A stretch of 64,000 nt of DNA from Haemonchus contortus (GCA_000469685.2 LS997562.1:21739474-21803473); one strand, 5' to 3'. Counted from the first letter of the stretch, positions 24,160 to 36,600 are shown. The notes: generated by a model from the letters alone, not told the origin. Numbers and translations are program-made.

Positions 24160-24693
24160 TCCTACTATATATAATTCGCTAAGTGTGTCTGTTGGTTTGT
24201 CGATGTATTTGTGTGTTTGTTTGTTTGTGTGTGTGTGTGTGTTTCGGTGTGTCTGTGTCCGACCGGGAACTCCTTACTCCTGTCCCAGTGAACCTAGAGC
24301 TTTCAAACTTGGTAGGAGTATGGGGGACAGGGTTGGAACACTCATGGTAGGTGGCAGGACCGGAATCCACTCACAGGGGCGAGGCGTGCGCGATAGAAAT
24401 TCTGGGCCGCAAATTCGTAACTCCTACCTTAACTTCAAATTCACTGCGTTTATAGACCCAGTATAGGGGGGGGGGGGGGTTGGATCCTTGATACGTTTTT
24501 GTTGTTCACACTAACAGCGACAGGTCGACTGTGTCGATTTTTAATGCTGCCTAGTTCTGACCACATACTTTCAATATTTAGTCATAGAAATGGGACAATT
24601 GCTGTTTGAAAAGAGGGATTGTCGGTAAGTCGAGCATTTCAATTTTGTTACAAGACTGAGAGTAGCCTGACGCCAACTAAACGATCCAACTAG
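24160..24693 (+). mobile_element. Short complete Helitron-like family A copy
   Basis: The 5' TCCTACTATATATAATTCGC follows A (24159). A TG/TTTG tract (24200-24260) and one module with a partial second follow. The 3' part is diverged, with GCCTGACGCC near 24665 and an end CTAG (24690-24693) before T. At 534 bases it is an internally deleted copy, which helps fix both family borders. Confidence 0.75.
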
Positions 24694-24831
24694 TGTATTA
24701 TGAAGCTCTGGTGAGAATCTTAGTCGGGCTCTCTATCTGTATCTTACGTGAGGTTCGTGCACAGCGAGGGTGTCTTGAGATCTTAATTAACGGTGAAACA
24801 CCCGCACAACGGCACGATCCTCGATCACTAA

Positions 24832-25321
24832 CCAGGGAGGGGTAGTCTACTTACCGTGGGACTTTGAATGGAGACCCAGATAAATCGATAGAGTTTTGAA
24901 TGCTGTTTACGAAATTGGAAATTAAAACTGCTAAACGATTCTACTTAAAAAGTTATGGGGGCCCGAATTTCGCTCGACAGTAGTACCAATTGGAAAGCGA
25001 ACTCGTCGCTTCCATATCTACCGCCCACGTGATCTAGTGGTAGTGGTCTCGCTTCGTGGGCGTAAAATGAGGGATCCCTCCCCGTCATTATCCGCACTTT
25101 TGCAAAGTGTTTTTCCATTTTATCAAAGGCTCCCTGAACGTTTTCTGATATTTCTTTAGACAATTGATACTACTGTAGAGCAAAATTCGGGCCCCCATAA
25201 CTTTTTAAGTACAATCATTTAGCACTTTTAATTTCCATTTTCGTAAACAGCATTCAAAACTCTATCGATTTATCTGGGTCTCCATTTAAAGTCCCACGGT
25301 AAGTAGACTACCCCTCCCTGG
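24832..25321. mobile_element. Palindromic MITE with TAA duplication, copy 2
   Basis: Ends CCAGGGAGGGGTAGTCTACT and the perfect complement, with TAA on both sides (24829-24831, 25322-25324). It is very similar to 22028-22520. The centre holds CTAGTGGTAGTGGTCTCGCT, which looks like a tRNA A-box region but lacks a clear B box. Confidence 0.85.
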
Positions 25322-25329
25322 TAAGTGCG

Positions 25330-25735
<406 letters not shown>

Positions 25736-26017
25736 CCACGCGGTGATACCCACCATACCCATGAAGCATTGAGAAAGAACAAAAAAGGGAAAAAAATCCA
25801 AGACTTACGGTTTCGGCGAAATGTGGACAAAGCTCTGGTCTCGAATTGGGGATGAGGGGCTCTTCCGAGACCCATAATTTCTACGACTAAATATCAGCGC
25901 TTAGCGAAAACATTAAGTAAGAATGGGTTGTATCAGATTAGCTTATAGCTTTGCTGTCCACAGGCAATATCCAGTGCGCTGACAAGCTCGTCAAGTTATA
26001 TCTGTGAAAGCAGAAAA

Positions 26018-26129
26018 GCTACGGCTTGAAAGCATTTGACGGAGCGGAAACAGGCGGTTTTGATAATACGAAGGTAAAGAGTATGATGCCTGTTCGAGCA
26101 TAAGTACTTGTTCGAATCCCGTCCGTAGC
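26018..26129 (+). other. tRNA-like sequence, possible SINE head
   Basis: A 7-base stem GCTACGG (26018) and CCGTAGC (26123) closes a 112-base unit, with a B-box-like GTTCGAATCCC at 26110-26120. It is too long for a normal tRNA and no convincing anticodon loop or A box was placed. A related B-box stretch (GTTCAAGTCCCGTCCG) occurs near 52433. This may be a tRNA-derived SINE. Confidence 0.35.
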
Positions 26130-26997
26130 TGTACATTTATTCATGACTCGCCAACCTTATGAGACTTGCGACGAAATGACAGGAATACGGAATCCGATTC
26201 TTACTTGTTGTTAAACACCACAAAATTCCTAGTGCCTCTCTACCATCGCTCTACCCCTATCTTCCTAAAAAAATTGGCCATTGAAACTGATAGATTCAGG
26301 TCGAAGAACATGTTCGGTAAACTTCCTGATTCCGTGAAGCGTACGTTGTTCATCGATGGGCGGGGGGAATCCGAGCATGGTTGTCGGTTTGGTAACGTCA
26401 CAATTGGAACTAGTTATGTGGGGTCATTTTTATCACCATACATACAAATCATTGGCCGAAATCCTCAGATCATTGATGGTCGTACAAGTTTGGCGGTGAC
26501 TGATGTCGGAGTAAAAAAGAAAATGTGGTCCCCAACTAGGGACAATCGCGCATCCCGAATAGGAGAGTTAGGCGGCGACCCGACTGGAAGAAAGCAAGGG
26601 TAAGCAGTTTCACCACGGACTCTGCGGTAATCCACTCCTCCCATGCGGGGTACGCTTGTGTCATCTAGCCTAGAGAAACCTTTCTGTAGAAATGTGCTAT
26701 CTGTTAGCTTTTTTCGTGAGAGATCGGAAGGTCTCTTAAGTCCTCCTCAGTCAGACGAAAATTGGGAGGAGCTGCCGTTCTTGGGCCTAGGTCGAGGAAA
26801 CAAGTCTACTGCAGCTCATATTTGATAAGCACTCACAAATTGAGCCTTGTCCAATCTCACTTTTCTAATTCCTCTCAAAAATGATCGATCATATGTTACA
26901 CATTCTCTGCCGTGATCATACTGCTTTTGTAAAGGATTCTAGAGTAGGACAATCGGTTATTCCAATATTCATCAAATTTTCATTTGTGCAAAAACTC
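26130..26997. other. Spacer downstream of the receptor gene
   Basis: A 145-codon open frame (+, 26166-26603) and a 60-codon frame (26643-26825) have no recognisable motif and no visible partner signals. Treated as unassigned. Confidence 0.35.
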
Positions 26998-27003
26998 TTT
27001 ATT
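26998..27003 (-). promoter_or_regulatory. Polyadenylation signal AATAAA
   Basis: AATAAA on the minus strand, 46 bases after the stop codon of the receptor gene. This fits nematode 3' ends and closes the gene model. Confidence 0.75.
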
Positions 27004-27048
27004 AAACTCAGAAACAAAATAATTTCAAGCACAATAGAATAAAGCTTA

Positions 27049-27270
27049 TCACTTTTTCCCTCCTTTTGCGTCACCCTTGGCTTTGGTAGGTGGTTTGCTT
27101 CCTTTAGTTTCTATAGCTTTAGGAACAGTTTCACTGGGAGTCTTGGATTTTCCCTCCATTTTATGCAGCGACTTGTCTTTCTTAGTGATGGTAGACTTGG
27201 TGGTGGAACTGGTTGAAGATTTGGACGTAGTAGTGCTTTTTGCCGGTGGTGGTTTCGTTGTGGACATTTT
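27049..27270 (-). CDS. Last exon: cytoplasmic tail
   Basis: It starts after TTCAG and continues the frame as KMSTTKPPPAKSTTTSK..., ending ...KAKGDAKGGKK and TGA (27049-27051). The tail is about 73 residues, almost only Lys, Ser, Thr, Pro and Gly, with no enzyme motif. The 58-base intron before it (27271-27328, GTTTGC...TTCAG) is read through by longer open frames on either side, which are not real extensions. Confidence 0.8.
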   Translation of the reverse strand, partial: KMSTTKPPPAKSTTTSKSSTSSTTKSTITKKDKSLHKMEGKSKTPSETVPKAIETKGSKPPTKAKGDAKGGKK

Positions 27271-27328
27271 CTGAAGATATTGCAGTTGAAATGGTGGAAG
27301 GAGAAAGACTAGTTCTATTGGAGCAAAC

Positions 27329-27462
27329 CATTTTACGCTTTCTGTTCGAGAAGACCATGACGGCAATCGCTATTAAGATGATCAATATTGCAGTATAAAG
27401 TATTACAAAGCTTGGAGATGTCCAGGCTGAAACGAGAAGTGACTCTTGGTCCATTTGTAACA
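27329..27462 (-). CDS. Transmembrane exon
   Basis: After TTAG, the exon encodes LQMDQESLLVSAWTSPS, a 20-residue hydrophobic helix and SNRKRKM, with donor GTTTGC. It takes one base from the previous exon (T+TG = Leu). Extracellular N side and cytoplasmic C side are inferred from the positive-inside rule. Confidence 0.85.
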
Positions 27463-28250
27463 CTAAGAAAGGTTAAATAATGAATATTAGCAGGCAGTTG
27501 AAGAAGCAAAAATGTGAGCCCGTAGACATCATTGCGTTAATTCGTTCAGTTTTTGTAGGACGTAAGGTAATTAGATAATTCTTTTTAAGAAAACCAAAGC
27601 GTCAGGGTCACATCGCTTCCTGCGGCCCTCCTCCGCTCATTGTGCAAGTTCACCATAAAATAAAGCAAACTGGACATCAACCACACTAGTTTGAACAACT
27701 AACTTCTTCAGTAACCCGCGATGCACCTCAAATTGGGCATGTGATGGGTCAGCTGGGAAGCAGGAATAGGATTGGAACTTTGGACTTCCATGCTTGAAAA
27801 AGCACCACGTTCATCGTTACGAAGATATATCTGTAACTCAGAAATTTCCTCCACCCGTTATTGTGTTGTGAGAGGTCCTATTGAGTGTGCAATTAATTTA
27901 GAAACCATTCTGTTTTACTGTCTGAATTCACTTTCGAGGAGGGCTAATTCACACATGTCAACACCAAATTATGCACTTATAGCTTACTGAGTAGAAGCAT
28001 TAGTTCAAGAAGTAAGATAAAATGTTGGCTCAAAGAAGCGGATTCTAGGAAATCTTCCCTTCTTAATCGTACTCGGACTTTCTATATCCGATGGGCCCCA
28101 TAATGATTATAACAATATCTAGGGCCCAGCGAAGCAAAGTTCTTCGGAAGATGAACTGATTGTACAAAATCAATGAATAAGGCATTTTGGACTGGGATAC
28201 TCATAAAAGAAGCTTGAGTTATTAAGGATACGTTATTTCCGACAACTCAC

Positions 28251-28374
28251 AGTAACATATTTCACTGGATCTCCCAAAGACAGTCATTTTATTCCGAAGA
28301 GTTGCATTCAAAGTGAATATGTAACATCCTGTGTCGAATTTGTAGGCGGGTGACATCTGCAATGATTCGTAACA
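28251..28374 (-). CDS. FN3-like exon next to the membrane
   Basis: CYESLQMSPAYKFDTGCYIF then TLNATLRNKMTVFGRSSEIC, the E-F-G strand pattern of a fibronectin type III fold. Acceptor CCCAG, donor GTGAGT. Phase 0 in, 1 out, matching the next exon. Confidence 0.8.
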
Positions 28375-29323
28375 CTGGGAATAGATCGGTATGGTACAAA
28401 GCATTCCTCAAACCGTAATTGACACCAGTGATGGGCTTGATAGGGTCACCCTGTATGCGTTAAAATTCGCTTCACGTAGAAGAGGAACTCTGATAAACGT
28501 ACACGCAACTCAGCCATTCATGGCTATGACTGGAATCTTAAGAAGGTGCGGGCACATTTGTGCAAAATAGAAGGACCAGTTTGCATCTACATAACTGCGA
28601 GACGGTCTCAATTAGGAGCGTAAGCCCGAAGGCATAATATTATACTACCCCAATATCGCCATTCATTATGGTGCCGAAGGTAAATTATTGGACAATATAA
28701 CAAGAGCAGAAAGAAAAGTGAAGCGTCCGAAGAAAAATGGCATTTCGAATACGATATATCATGGGCATGAATGTAGGCATATCACTTATGAAGAAATATA
28801 TTCATCAAAATAGGTAAATGGTAAAATATGAATGAGATTGTGAAGAATGTGGGAGTGCAACGAGTGATTTCTTCGCTGCAATCACTTGTAACCTTTTCAC
28901 ATTTTCAATAAAACTTCGAAATACTTTAGGGCAAACTAAACGTATTGAAGACAGGGCAGCAAAGACTTGCCATGTATGCTGGGAACCAAAATTCCCCCTA
29001 TTTATTACTGATCAACCATTACGTCCCTCCACCAAAAGTCTCTACACCAGAAGCTCTCTAGGGAACCTATACAAACACGAACTCATTTTTGGTTAACCGA
29101 GCTCATCCATCCAGCAACCCTCGTTCCAGAATTAATATTGCTTCACTTCCAGTAGCATTGACTTCTCGCTGCTCCACCGAGATACTAAAAAATGTGGATT
29201 CCAAACGGCTACAGATTAGCGTAAGCATTCTTAACCCACTTTAAATAGGACCCCGAATTATCAAGATCTAGCTGCACTTAAAACTACAAGTTGCAAGTGC
29301 TTCTTTGGGCTCACTCAAAGAGT

Positions 29324-29580
29324 GGCTGCTTTCATAGTCCGCCGGCCTGCCGGCCGGTGTGCCACGAGGCATTGCTAGGGGGGAGGAGGGCGACAGACGG
29401 TCAGTCGAGGGGCTGAAAACAAAGAAGAACAAGCTCAAAAACCAAACAACCAAGGGCTTGTACAAATGGTTTTTGATCTTGTCTCTCCTTGTTTACAGCC
29501 CTTCGAGGGGCTGACCGACCGTCTGCCGCCCTCCTCCCACCTGGCACTGCCTCGTGGCACGCCGGACTAGGAAAGCAGCC
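29324..29580. mobile_element. Foldback MITE, copy 1
   Basis: Arms of about 95 bases begin GGCTGCTTTCATAGTCC and end GGACTAGGAAAGCAGCC, GC-rich in the arms (GCCGGCC) with a short AT-rich centre. The same repeat lies at 52560-52828. It sits in the intron 28375-30131. No clear target duplication was found. Confidence 0.7.
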
Positions 29581-30131
29581 AATCGAGTAACTGCCAGAAA
29601 CTAGCGAAAAGATCAGCGAAATTAAAGAGAAAGATAATGTGACTGAGCGGAAAGATGTGGTGTTACGCGAGATATTTTCTTTTTATGATATTTTTTTAGT
29701 CTCATAAGGATTCCACGAATGAACAGCACACCCTATAACTACTCACTCCTGTATAAGTGTGTCCTGACAATAAATTAATTTGTTACTTATGATCTTGAGC
29801 TTTTCATGCAGGATATGCAGATTTCATTTGTTCATAATGATCTCTTTCCTCTGGATGCTTCAGTTTTTTGCTCTCACTATCCTTTCCAAACAGTAGCCGT
29901 TCCAGTCCATTGATAACTGGAGTGGATAGGATTAATATGTTTGAGATTTCGCACTTAATCGAGGTCATTTCTGACTAGTTGCGAATTAACCCTTCTGCAA
30001 GAGATCAATTCTGCATCATCGCTCACCCGGTCAGCTCACTGTAAAGTGCAGGGTAACTTGCTATAATACTATGATTCGAAAGGCTCTTTGCGATAAAAAA
30101 CAAGATAAAGTCACTTTTGTAAACCATGCAC

Positions 30132-30322
30132 TTTCTTCCTCTCGGATCTTGGATTCAGGATAAGGAAGTCAGGAAAGGGTTTTTTTTCAGTATCTGTTAT
30201 ATGTTCTCTTTGTAAGTTAGAAACTTTCAATTCATTTGAAGCCTTTGCCAATGAATTCCCTCGATGGCGCAGTTCACATTGAATTTTGGGACCTTTGTGT
30301 TTGGATTTCATCAAAGGCTCAG
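30132..30322 (-). CDS. FN3-like exon
   Basis: After TTAG the frame reads EPLMKSKHKGPKIQCEL...NELKVSNLQREHITDT...PFPDFLILNPRSERKK, with a donor GTGCAT that is weak but keeps phase 0 for the next exon. An alternative donor lies 5 bases further on. Phase 1 in. Confidence 0.6.
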
Positions 30323-30359
30323 CTAACTATAAATTTCAGGTATCTAATTCTAGACGAAT

Positions 30360-30720
30360 AATGGAAGTCGATAGTTAGCGTAGTGGTGAAGGCAGAGCAA
30401 AAGTCGACGTATCTAAAGAAACGTAATGGCTGAAGGATGAGGCCTTTGGGCGTTGTTTGATCCAGTTTGAGGAAGGCGCCCTTGCTTTCGACCTACATTC
30501 AGAATCGTAATAGTGTATTGAACGCATAAGTGGCCTACGCAATGAATTGTGGTGGCCAGCCAATTTACCAGTCAGAGCTTTTATCCTCCCAGATAAAACT
30601 GATACCAACTAACCAACCCCGGAGGGATGGAATGCTTGGTTGGGTTATGCGCATACTGATCCGAGATTCAAACGCGTGACGGTCGCAGGGTGCTTCACTT
30701 GCAAAATCTTTTACTAATCA
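30360..30720 (-). mobile_element. tRNA-derived SINE, copy 1
   Basis: The minus-strand head has a B-box-like CGCGTTTGAATCTCG. The body matches 32095-32440 (CCGGGGTTGGTTAGTTGG..., GGATAAAAGCTCTGACT). Borders are approximate. Confidence 0.65.
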
Positions 30721-30771
30721 ATCAAAAATGACGGACTGCTGTTTCAAGGAGGACTTTCCCGACTTCATACC

Positions 30772-30949
30772 TTTTCATGATTTGTGAAACACAGTGTAAG
30801 CTCCTGAGTAATTGACAGCGACGCCGCCCTCCCAACAAAGTCCTGTAGAAGGACGATGCTGATGGAACGAGAAGTGTGGGAATAGCATGGTGTAGCATTT
30901 GACTGAGTGAGTTGCAGATTATGTTTACTCAATCCAACTCTGGAGTCCT
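30772..30949 (-). CDS. Tentative receptor exon
   Basis: Open frame DSRVGLSKHNLQLTQ...LTLCFTNHEK ending at donor GTATGA. Its phase 0 exit does not match the phase 1 entry of the exon at 30322, so either this exon or an unseen neighbour is wrong. Confidence 0.35.
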
Positions 30950-31120
30950 CGATTATTACTACTTGTAGAACAAATAAAACTGTTTCAATATTATGAATGT
31001 TTAGCGGCAAAGTTCCAAGGATCTCAAAACTTGTAATCGAAGTTTGCTTCCCGAAAATCCCATGTAGCATGCACCACTCTAGACTTGACATCCTTTAACA
31101 AAATTGTTGTTGCCACTTAC

Positions 31121-31189
31121 GCCTGTGTCGATCTGACGCTCCTTGCTTTTCGACACAACCAGTCCATGTGTGTATGAGCCATGTTCGTC
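31121..31189 (-). CDS. FN3-like exon
   Basis: DEHGSYTHGLVVSKSKERQI then DTG, acceptor TTTCCAG, strong donor GTAAGT. Phase 0 in and out. Confidence 0.75.
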
Positions 31190-31262
31190 CTGGAAATTGA
31201 CATAAGGCATTAGCTTTTGGAAAATAACACACAACCAAAAAAGATGTTACAGGGCTGGTCAC

Positions 31263-31385
31263 CTTTGCAAATTGAGCGATTTCCACATTCTTTATTTGTG
31301 AATTATTAAGCGGCAGTCCTGTTTCTGTGGATATGCTCCAACTGATTATCAGATTGAGTCCTTCTTCAGCTGTGATTTCGGCAAT
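31263..31385 (-). CDS. FN3-like exon (A-C strands)
   Basis: IAEITAEEGLNLIISWSIST followed by ETGLPLNNSQIKNVEIAQFAK. The ISWSI stretch is the B-C strand Trp of an FN3 domain. Acceptor ATTATAG, donor GTGACC, phase 0 in and out. Confidence 0.8.
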
Positions 31386-31966
31386 CTATAATAAAAAGAA
31401 TGGCTTTATAAGATCGTGAACTTTGTCGAGGTAGTTTTTCAGTACGCGCTAATCCTATCTCCGCGGTCCTTATGTAATTCTGAAGTGGAACAAATAGTTA
31501 CTATGGGGTTGTAACATTTGCGAGACAAAATTTCTCGTTTAGCATTCTTTCATATTGTATCATAAACTTTTAGAGGTATGTAACTTTCTGGACCTTTGCC
31601 AATATGAGCAATCAAATCACACTGTACGTTTTACGTGCAAATGGATGCAATGAAAGTTTATGCAGCTTTTCGCTTTCATTGGATTACCTCAAATAGCTAT
31701 ACTGCCAGACTTTTTTGCAGGATTTTGCATAATCGCCTTCCATGCCTCAGCGCGTTTTTAAATCTATCGGGACTCTTTCCCGAATTATTCGGACACCGGC
31801 ATAACTTCGTTATTCGTTCGATGCAACATTCGCATTCAGTTTGATAACTTATTACTTATTCCTATGCTTATTTCTATGGAGAATTCCACTGGAAAACTGT
31901 AATCTATTGACTAGTACTGAAAAAAGTATATGGTTTCAAAAGTGTCCGAAATTACAAATGACTCAC

Positions 31967-32055
31967 AGGCGCGGTTCCCGTAACCACCAAGAGCCACGGA
32001 CTCCTTGGACCTGCGCCAGCCCCAGTGTAGCATTCGCCAGTTGCATGATAAATAT
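31967..32055 (-). CDS. FN3-like exon (F-G strands and linker)
   Basis: IYHATGECYTGAGAGPRSPW then LLVVTGTAP, the classic end of an FN3 domain. Acceptor GACAG, donor GTGAGT. Phase 1 in (G+AT = Asp), 0 out. Confidence 0.85.
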
Positions 32056-32094
32056 CTGTCAAATTTCACATTTTTGTGATTGGTAAGTTCTATG

Positions 32095-32440
32095 TTGGGT
32101 GAGAGGATCTAGTTTTATAGAGAGACTCATCAGGAATGGCTTTATCAGGAACATACAATCCCGTTTGAGGGATGCGCCCTCGCACTCGACTTCCATTCAA
32201 AATCGTAGGGGCGGAGTGAGTGCGTATGTGACCTTTACAATGACTTGCGGTGACCAGCTGATGTACAAGTCAGTGCTTTTATCCTTCCAGACAAGTCTGG
32301 TACCATTTAACTGACCCCGGAGAAATGGAAGGCTTAGGTGGCCTAGACGGACATCGATCCTTGATTCGAACCCCTGACCGTGCGTGTGATATAGTGCGCC
32401 ACTTGCCACTACACCACCTCCGCTCCGGGTTCAGCGATAG
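32095..32440 (-). mobile_element. tRNA-derived SINE, copy 2
   Basis: The minus-strand head carries an A box (TGGTGTAGTGG, near 32415) and a B box (GGGTTCGAATC, near 32362), spaced as in a tRNA promoter. A body follows that is shared with the copy at 30360-30720. RNA polymerase III transcription and LINE-driven mobility are inferred from the family type. Confidence 0.75.
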
Positions 32441-33649
32441 CAGGTTGTGAAAGGTACGAGGATAGGGCAGCACGTCATGATAAAGGGGTTTGTCAGGTTT
32501 GTCAATTAGGCCTAAGATAAGAATCAGGCGTTTCTTCACCCACTACTCCCACAAATCTTGACCGATTTCTTAGCTACACAGTCTATTGATGCGTCGGAAA
32601 CATCTTCAGGTCCTTTTCTTCTTTTCCCTCGTAGTGGCCGGGCCTTGTGCCGCAGTTTAGCACCGCTGCTTCACACTTTTTTTGACATTGATTATGTACG
32701 TGAAGAGATCAACGCCGTAAGTTTGAACTTTCACTTTCCTGCTAATGAGGTAAACGTTCAGTAAGGGAGAATCGCTTCCGATGGCCAAGGCAGGGGAAAA
32801 TCACATTGAGTTATCACACATGTGAAAATTGCGTAAGATGTGGTGCATCCGTAATCATGGACTTGTGTTTACATTTCTCTAAGTTGAATTCCCTGAGCGC
32901 TCCGTTAAGAACTCCGCCGGAGCTGGTAGAGCAGAGTGATGAAATTCTCGTAAGTCCTTAGAGCAACCTTTGATCATTGTGCCCCGTTTAAGCTCTTAGG
33001 CTTACCAACACTATCGGAGCTCTGGGCGTTCCTATTGAATAACTTGTTGACAGTACTGTTTGAAATCAACACATGCATAAGTAATTGCTGTACTGATCTT
33101 CCCAGGATGGGCTGTTTTGAGCAAAGGTGTCGCTCAGTTGTAGAAGACCACGTGGTAGACCAGGACAATTGTGAAAAGTGAGCTTTTGTACTGCCATGTT
33201 TGCGACTCGAATAAGGTCCTAGCGAGGTGGAAATGAGGCTCACTATACTCTTCGAGGTCGTGGAACTCCACATTGCGGAATTGCGGTGCAGCATGCTGCG
33301 AAACACATTTCGGAGAAACTTCTTTTTCATTACAAATAATAATCTGAAAAAACTATTGAAAACTTAATTATAAAGAAATGAAGAAGAAATTATTCTCCAT
33401 TCATGCGACTCTTTACGTGTCTACGTGTTCGTCCTTAAAATGTTTGTAAAATTGGCAGGAATTTGTCAAAAAAAGCATTTTTCCCCACCTCCAACAGCTG
33501 ACCTCTCTAACATATCTAGGCATTAATCCTCTATGTTTCGTTTATGTGAATGTCGCCTATCTCGGACCTGTCATAGAGCGGTCGGATCTTAACTCAATAA
33601 GGAACTCAATAAGGTCATTCAGGAATTGTTTGCTAATACAATCTGCACT
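32441..33649. other. Intronic stretch without recognised feature
   Basis: Part of the 6.2-kb intron between exons 38235 and 32055. A minus-strand 118-codon open frame at 32974-33330 has frames that look once coding, but no family was recognised. Confidence 0.35.
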
Positions 33650-36600
33650 GTAAGGTTGGCATTCAATGAACATGGCAGCCTACAGTATCCTCATTTCCTG
33701 GACTTTGTTCGGAACAACGGCTTTCATCAATTGGTCAGCTCTGGCACTAGGAATCATAACATTCTAGACCTTTTTCTGTAATGATGCATTGTTTGTTACA
33801 GGGCTCCCCATTGCGACTAGCCCATTGGGACTAGTGATCTTGAGAGTATTGAATTCTCGATTAGGTTACAGAATTTGAAGTGGAAGAAAGTTTTCAGGTG
33901 GGACTTCAGAAAAGCCAATTTCAATGTAATTTGTTCTTACTTAGATACTATTGACTGGTATGACCCCTTCAATAATCTTACCGTTAACAAAATGTATGAG
34001 ATGTTACTGTTTGTGCTTTATGAGTGTAACCACAGGTTCGTTCCCATGCGTGAGGTCACTACCAAAGGGCTGAGCTTTCCGCCTTTCCTTCATAACTTTT
34101 CATAAGAAAATACTGGCATACAAGAGAGCTTTGTCATCAAATGAATCGGCAAACTGGTCCTCATATAGAGTAAAAGCTAATAGGTTTGAAAGGAAATTAT
34201 ATAAGTTTTATAGCTCAGTGGAAAAGAGAATCATCGAACACGGGAACAAGTCCGCCCCTTATAAGTATATTAAATCTAGAACAAAATCGGAGGGATTTGT
34301 ACCAGTTGTATTAGAATCAGGTGGTGTTACCGCTGTTTCTGATCCTGACAAGGCTGAGCTTCTCGCAAAAGTGTTTGAGGAGGTTTTTTGTGAAGAATGA
34401 TAACAATGTATGTAGGTATGCGCTACGAATGGTCGGATTCGTTTCCTCAAATGCAGGACTCGTTGTGGTTTAATGTCAACGAAATTTCTGAGCTTCTTTC
34501 CAAGTGGAAAAACGCCTCCTCCGTAACTCCAGATGGAATTCCGCTTTGCTTTATCAAGTAGCTCTCCCATCGATAGTCGGACCATTACAATTCATCTTTA
34601 ACCTAAGCTTCATCCGGGGGGAGGTTCTCGAAAGGTGGGAACATTCCTATATAGTCCCTATTCCAAAGAAACCTCCCTTTTCAGATGCAAGGAACTATAG
34701 ACCGGTTAGTACTACTTCCATCTTTTGCAGAGTTTTTGAAAAAGTTGTTAAGAGAGTTTTGAATGAGCATCTGGAAAGTAATAAGATCTTGCCTGAGTCT
34801 CAACATGGATTCAGAAGAGGAAGATCTTCGGTTACTTGAATGCTTGAAGTGTTGAATGACTGAAGAAAGGTCTTGGATGATAAGAAGGATGTAGATGTTG
34901 TCTATTCCGACTTCCGTGAAGCTTTTGACAAGGTTAATTATGCTAGACTTCTGATAAAACTTGAGCATGTTGGTACACATGATAGAACTGTCCAGTGGAT
35001 TGATTCTTTCCTTGATCGAAGGACGGTTCAAGTAAGGGTTAATGAATCGCTTTCATTGATAAAGGCTGTGTCCAGTGGTGTTCCGCAGGGAGCCGTCCTT
35101 TTGCCTGCATTGTTTTGCGTTTACTCCTATGACTTGCCTGAGGTTGTGGAGCAGGCCGGCGTCAACTACAAAGTTTTCGCTGATGATATTAAAATTTATA
35201 AGTCGATCTTGGTTGATGAGGATGCAAGAGGAGCCCAGGAGGCTATAGCTGTGGTAGTGAGCTGGTCCAAAGTATGGGATCTTCCATTGGCTCTTGATAA
35301 ATCTTCACTTCTGCATTTAGGTAGCAATAGACGCGGTTCAAATTATTTCATGGATGGCGATCAGCTCAATGAGGTGAGGGAAATGGGAGACCTGGGCTTC
35401 ATTATCGATCATAAACTGATGTTCGATTCTCATTGTATGACGATAGCAAATAAAGCTGAGAGGAGGCCTTTTCCAACTTCTGAGGAGCCTATATACTAGG
35501 GACCCTGGCATACTTGTAAGGGCTTATAAAATACCAGCTTGGCTATGCACGCTAACGCGCGCAATATATGTCGACGGCCACCTATCCGCGATGGAGTCAT
35601 TCAGCGGAATGTTGGATAATCAGAATATGATAGTTCTCTCTAGATTTGAACGCTGAACTGCTGATAGCATCACGCTCGATATATTTGAGCACAGTTATTA
35701 GTGGTTGGTCATAGCTCTGTCCACTTTAGTGCAAACCCTTTCCACAGTAAACTTGACCACCCTTCTTTTGACTACTCCAAACCATTTTTCCGCATTACAG
35801 AAAGTTTTTGAAGAAATGAATTCTTGGTCCTAGCCCCGCTCCCATGTGCCAGCCCCGCCCCCTTCGAGGACTGAACTACATTTGTTCCAATTCCCCTTAC
35901 CACTTTTTTCATGCGTTCTAGAACGTTTCTGAACAGAGTTATGAAATTTTGATATAAGCCCCGCCCACTTCGTTCTTTTACACCTTGACACCTTTTTGCC
36001 GCGTCCCAGAACGTTTCTGAATTGAGTTATAAATTTTTGATATAAGCCCCGCCCACTTTGGTGCAAGCCCCGCTCACTTCGAGAATTTGCCCACATTTAT
36101 TCCATTTTCTCTGACCACTTTTTTCCCGCATTCTAGAACGTTTCTGAACAGAATGATGAAATTTTGATCCAAGCTCCGCCCACTTTGGTGTCAACCCCTC
36201 CCACTCCGAAAATTTGGCTAAATTTGTTTCATTACCTCTTACCTTTCTTTCCCGCATTCTAGAACGTTTCCGAATGAAGTTACTGTCATTTTTGAAAAGT
36301 AGCTTTTATCTCAATGCACGCCCCGCCCACCGTGGACGGAGCTTCGCTACGCTTACGCATGCCCAGCACGCATAAGGCTTTGCTCACTCTTCTTGCTTTT
36401 TTTCCTGGTCGCGACGCCTTCGTTGAACCGAGTTATGAATCTCTGTGAAAAGTACCGCCCACTGCGAGAGCGCTCCGCCCACCGCCGATAAGTTTCCTTT
36501 ATTTTGATTGTTGAACCATCCCTCACCTTTGCACATTTTTTCCCGGCGTCTGGACTGTTATGAGACCGAATTAGAAGAATTAGCCCATGACCCTGCCCAA

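Noticed and set aside
24832..25321. tRNA gene suggested by CTAGTGGTAGTGGTCTCGCT
   Set aside because: There is no matching acceptor stem, anticodon loop or B box. It is the centre of a palindromic MITE.
26166..26603. 145-codon open frame on the + strand
   Set aside because: No recognisable motif, no neighbour evidence, and it lies between transposon debris and the receptor 3' end. Kept only as unassigned spacer.
27182..27463. Longer reading of the transmembrane exon ending HHQVYHH
   Set aside because: The frame runs through a 58-base intron (27271-27328). Splicing joins the two exons in phase and gives a sensible tail and polyadenylation signal.
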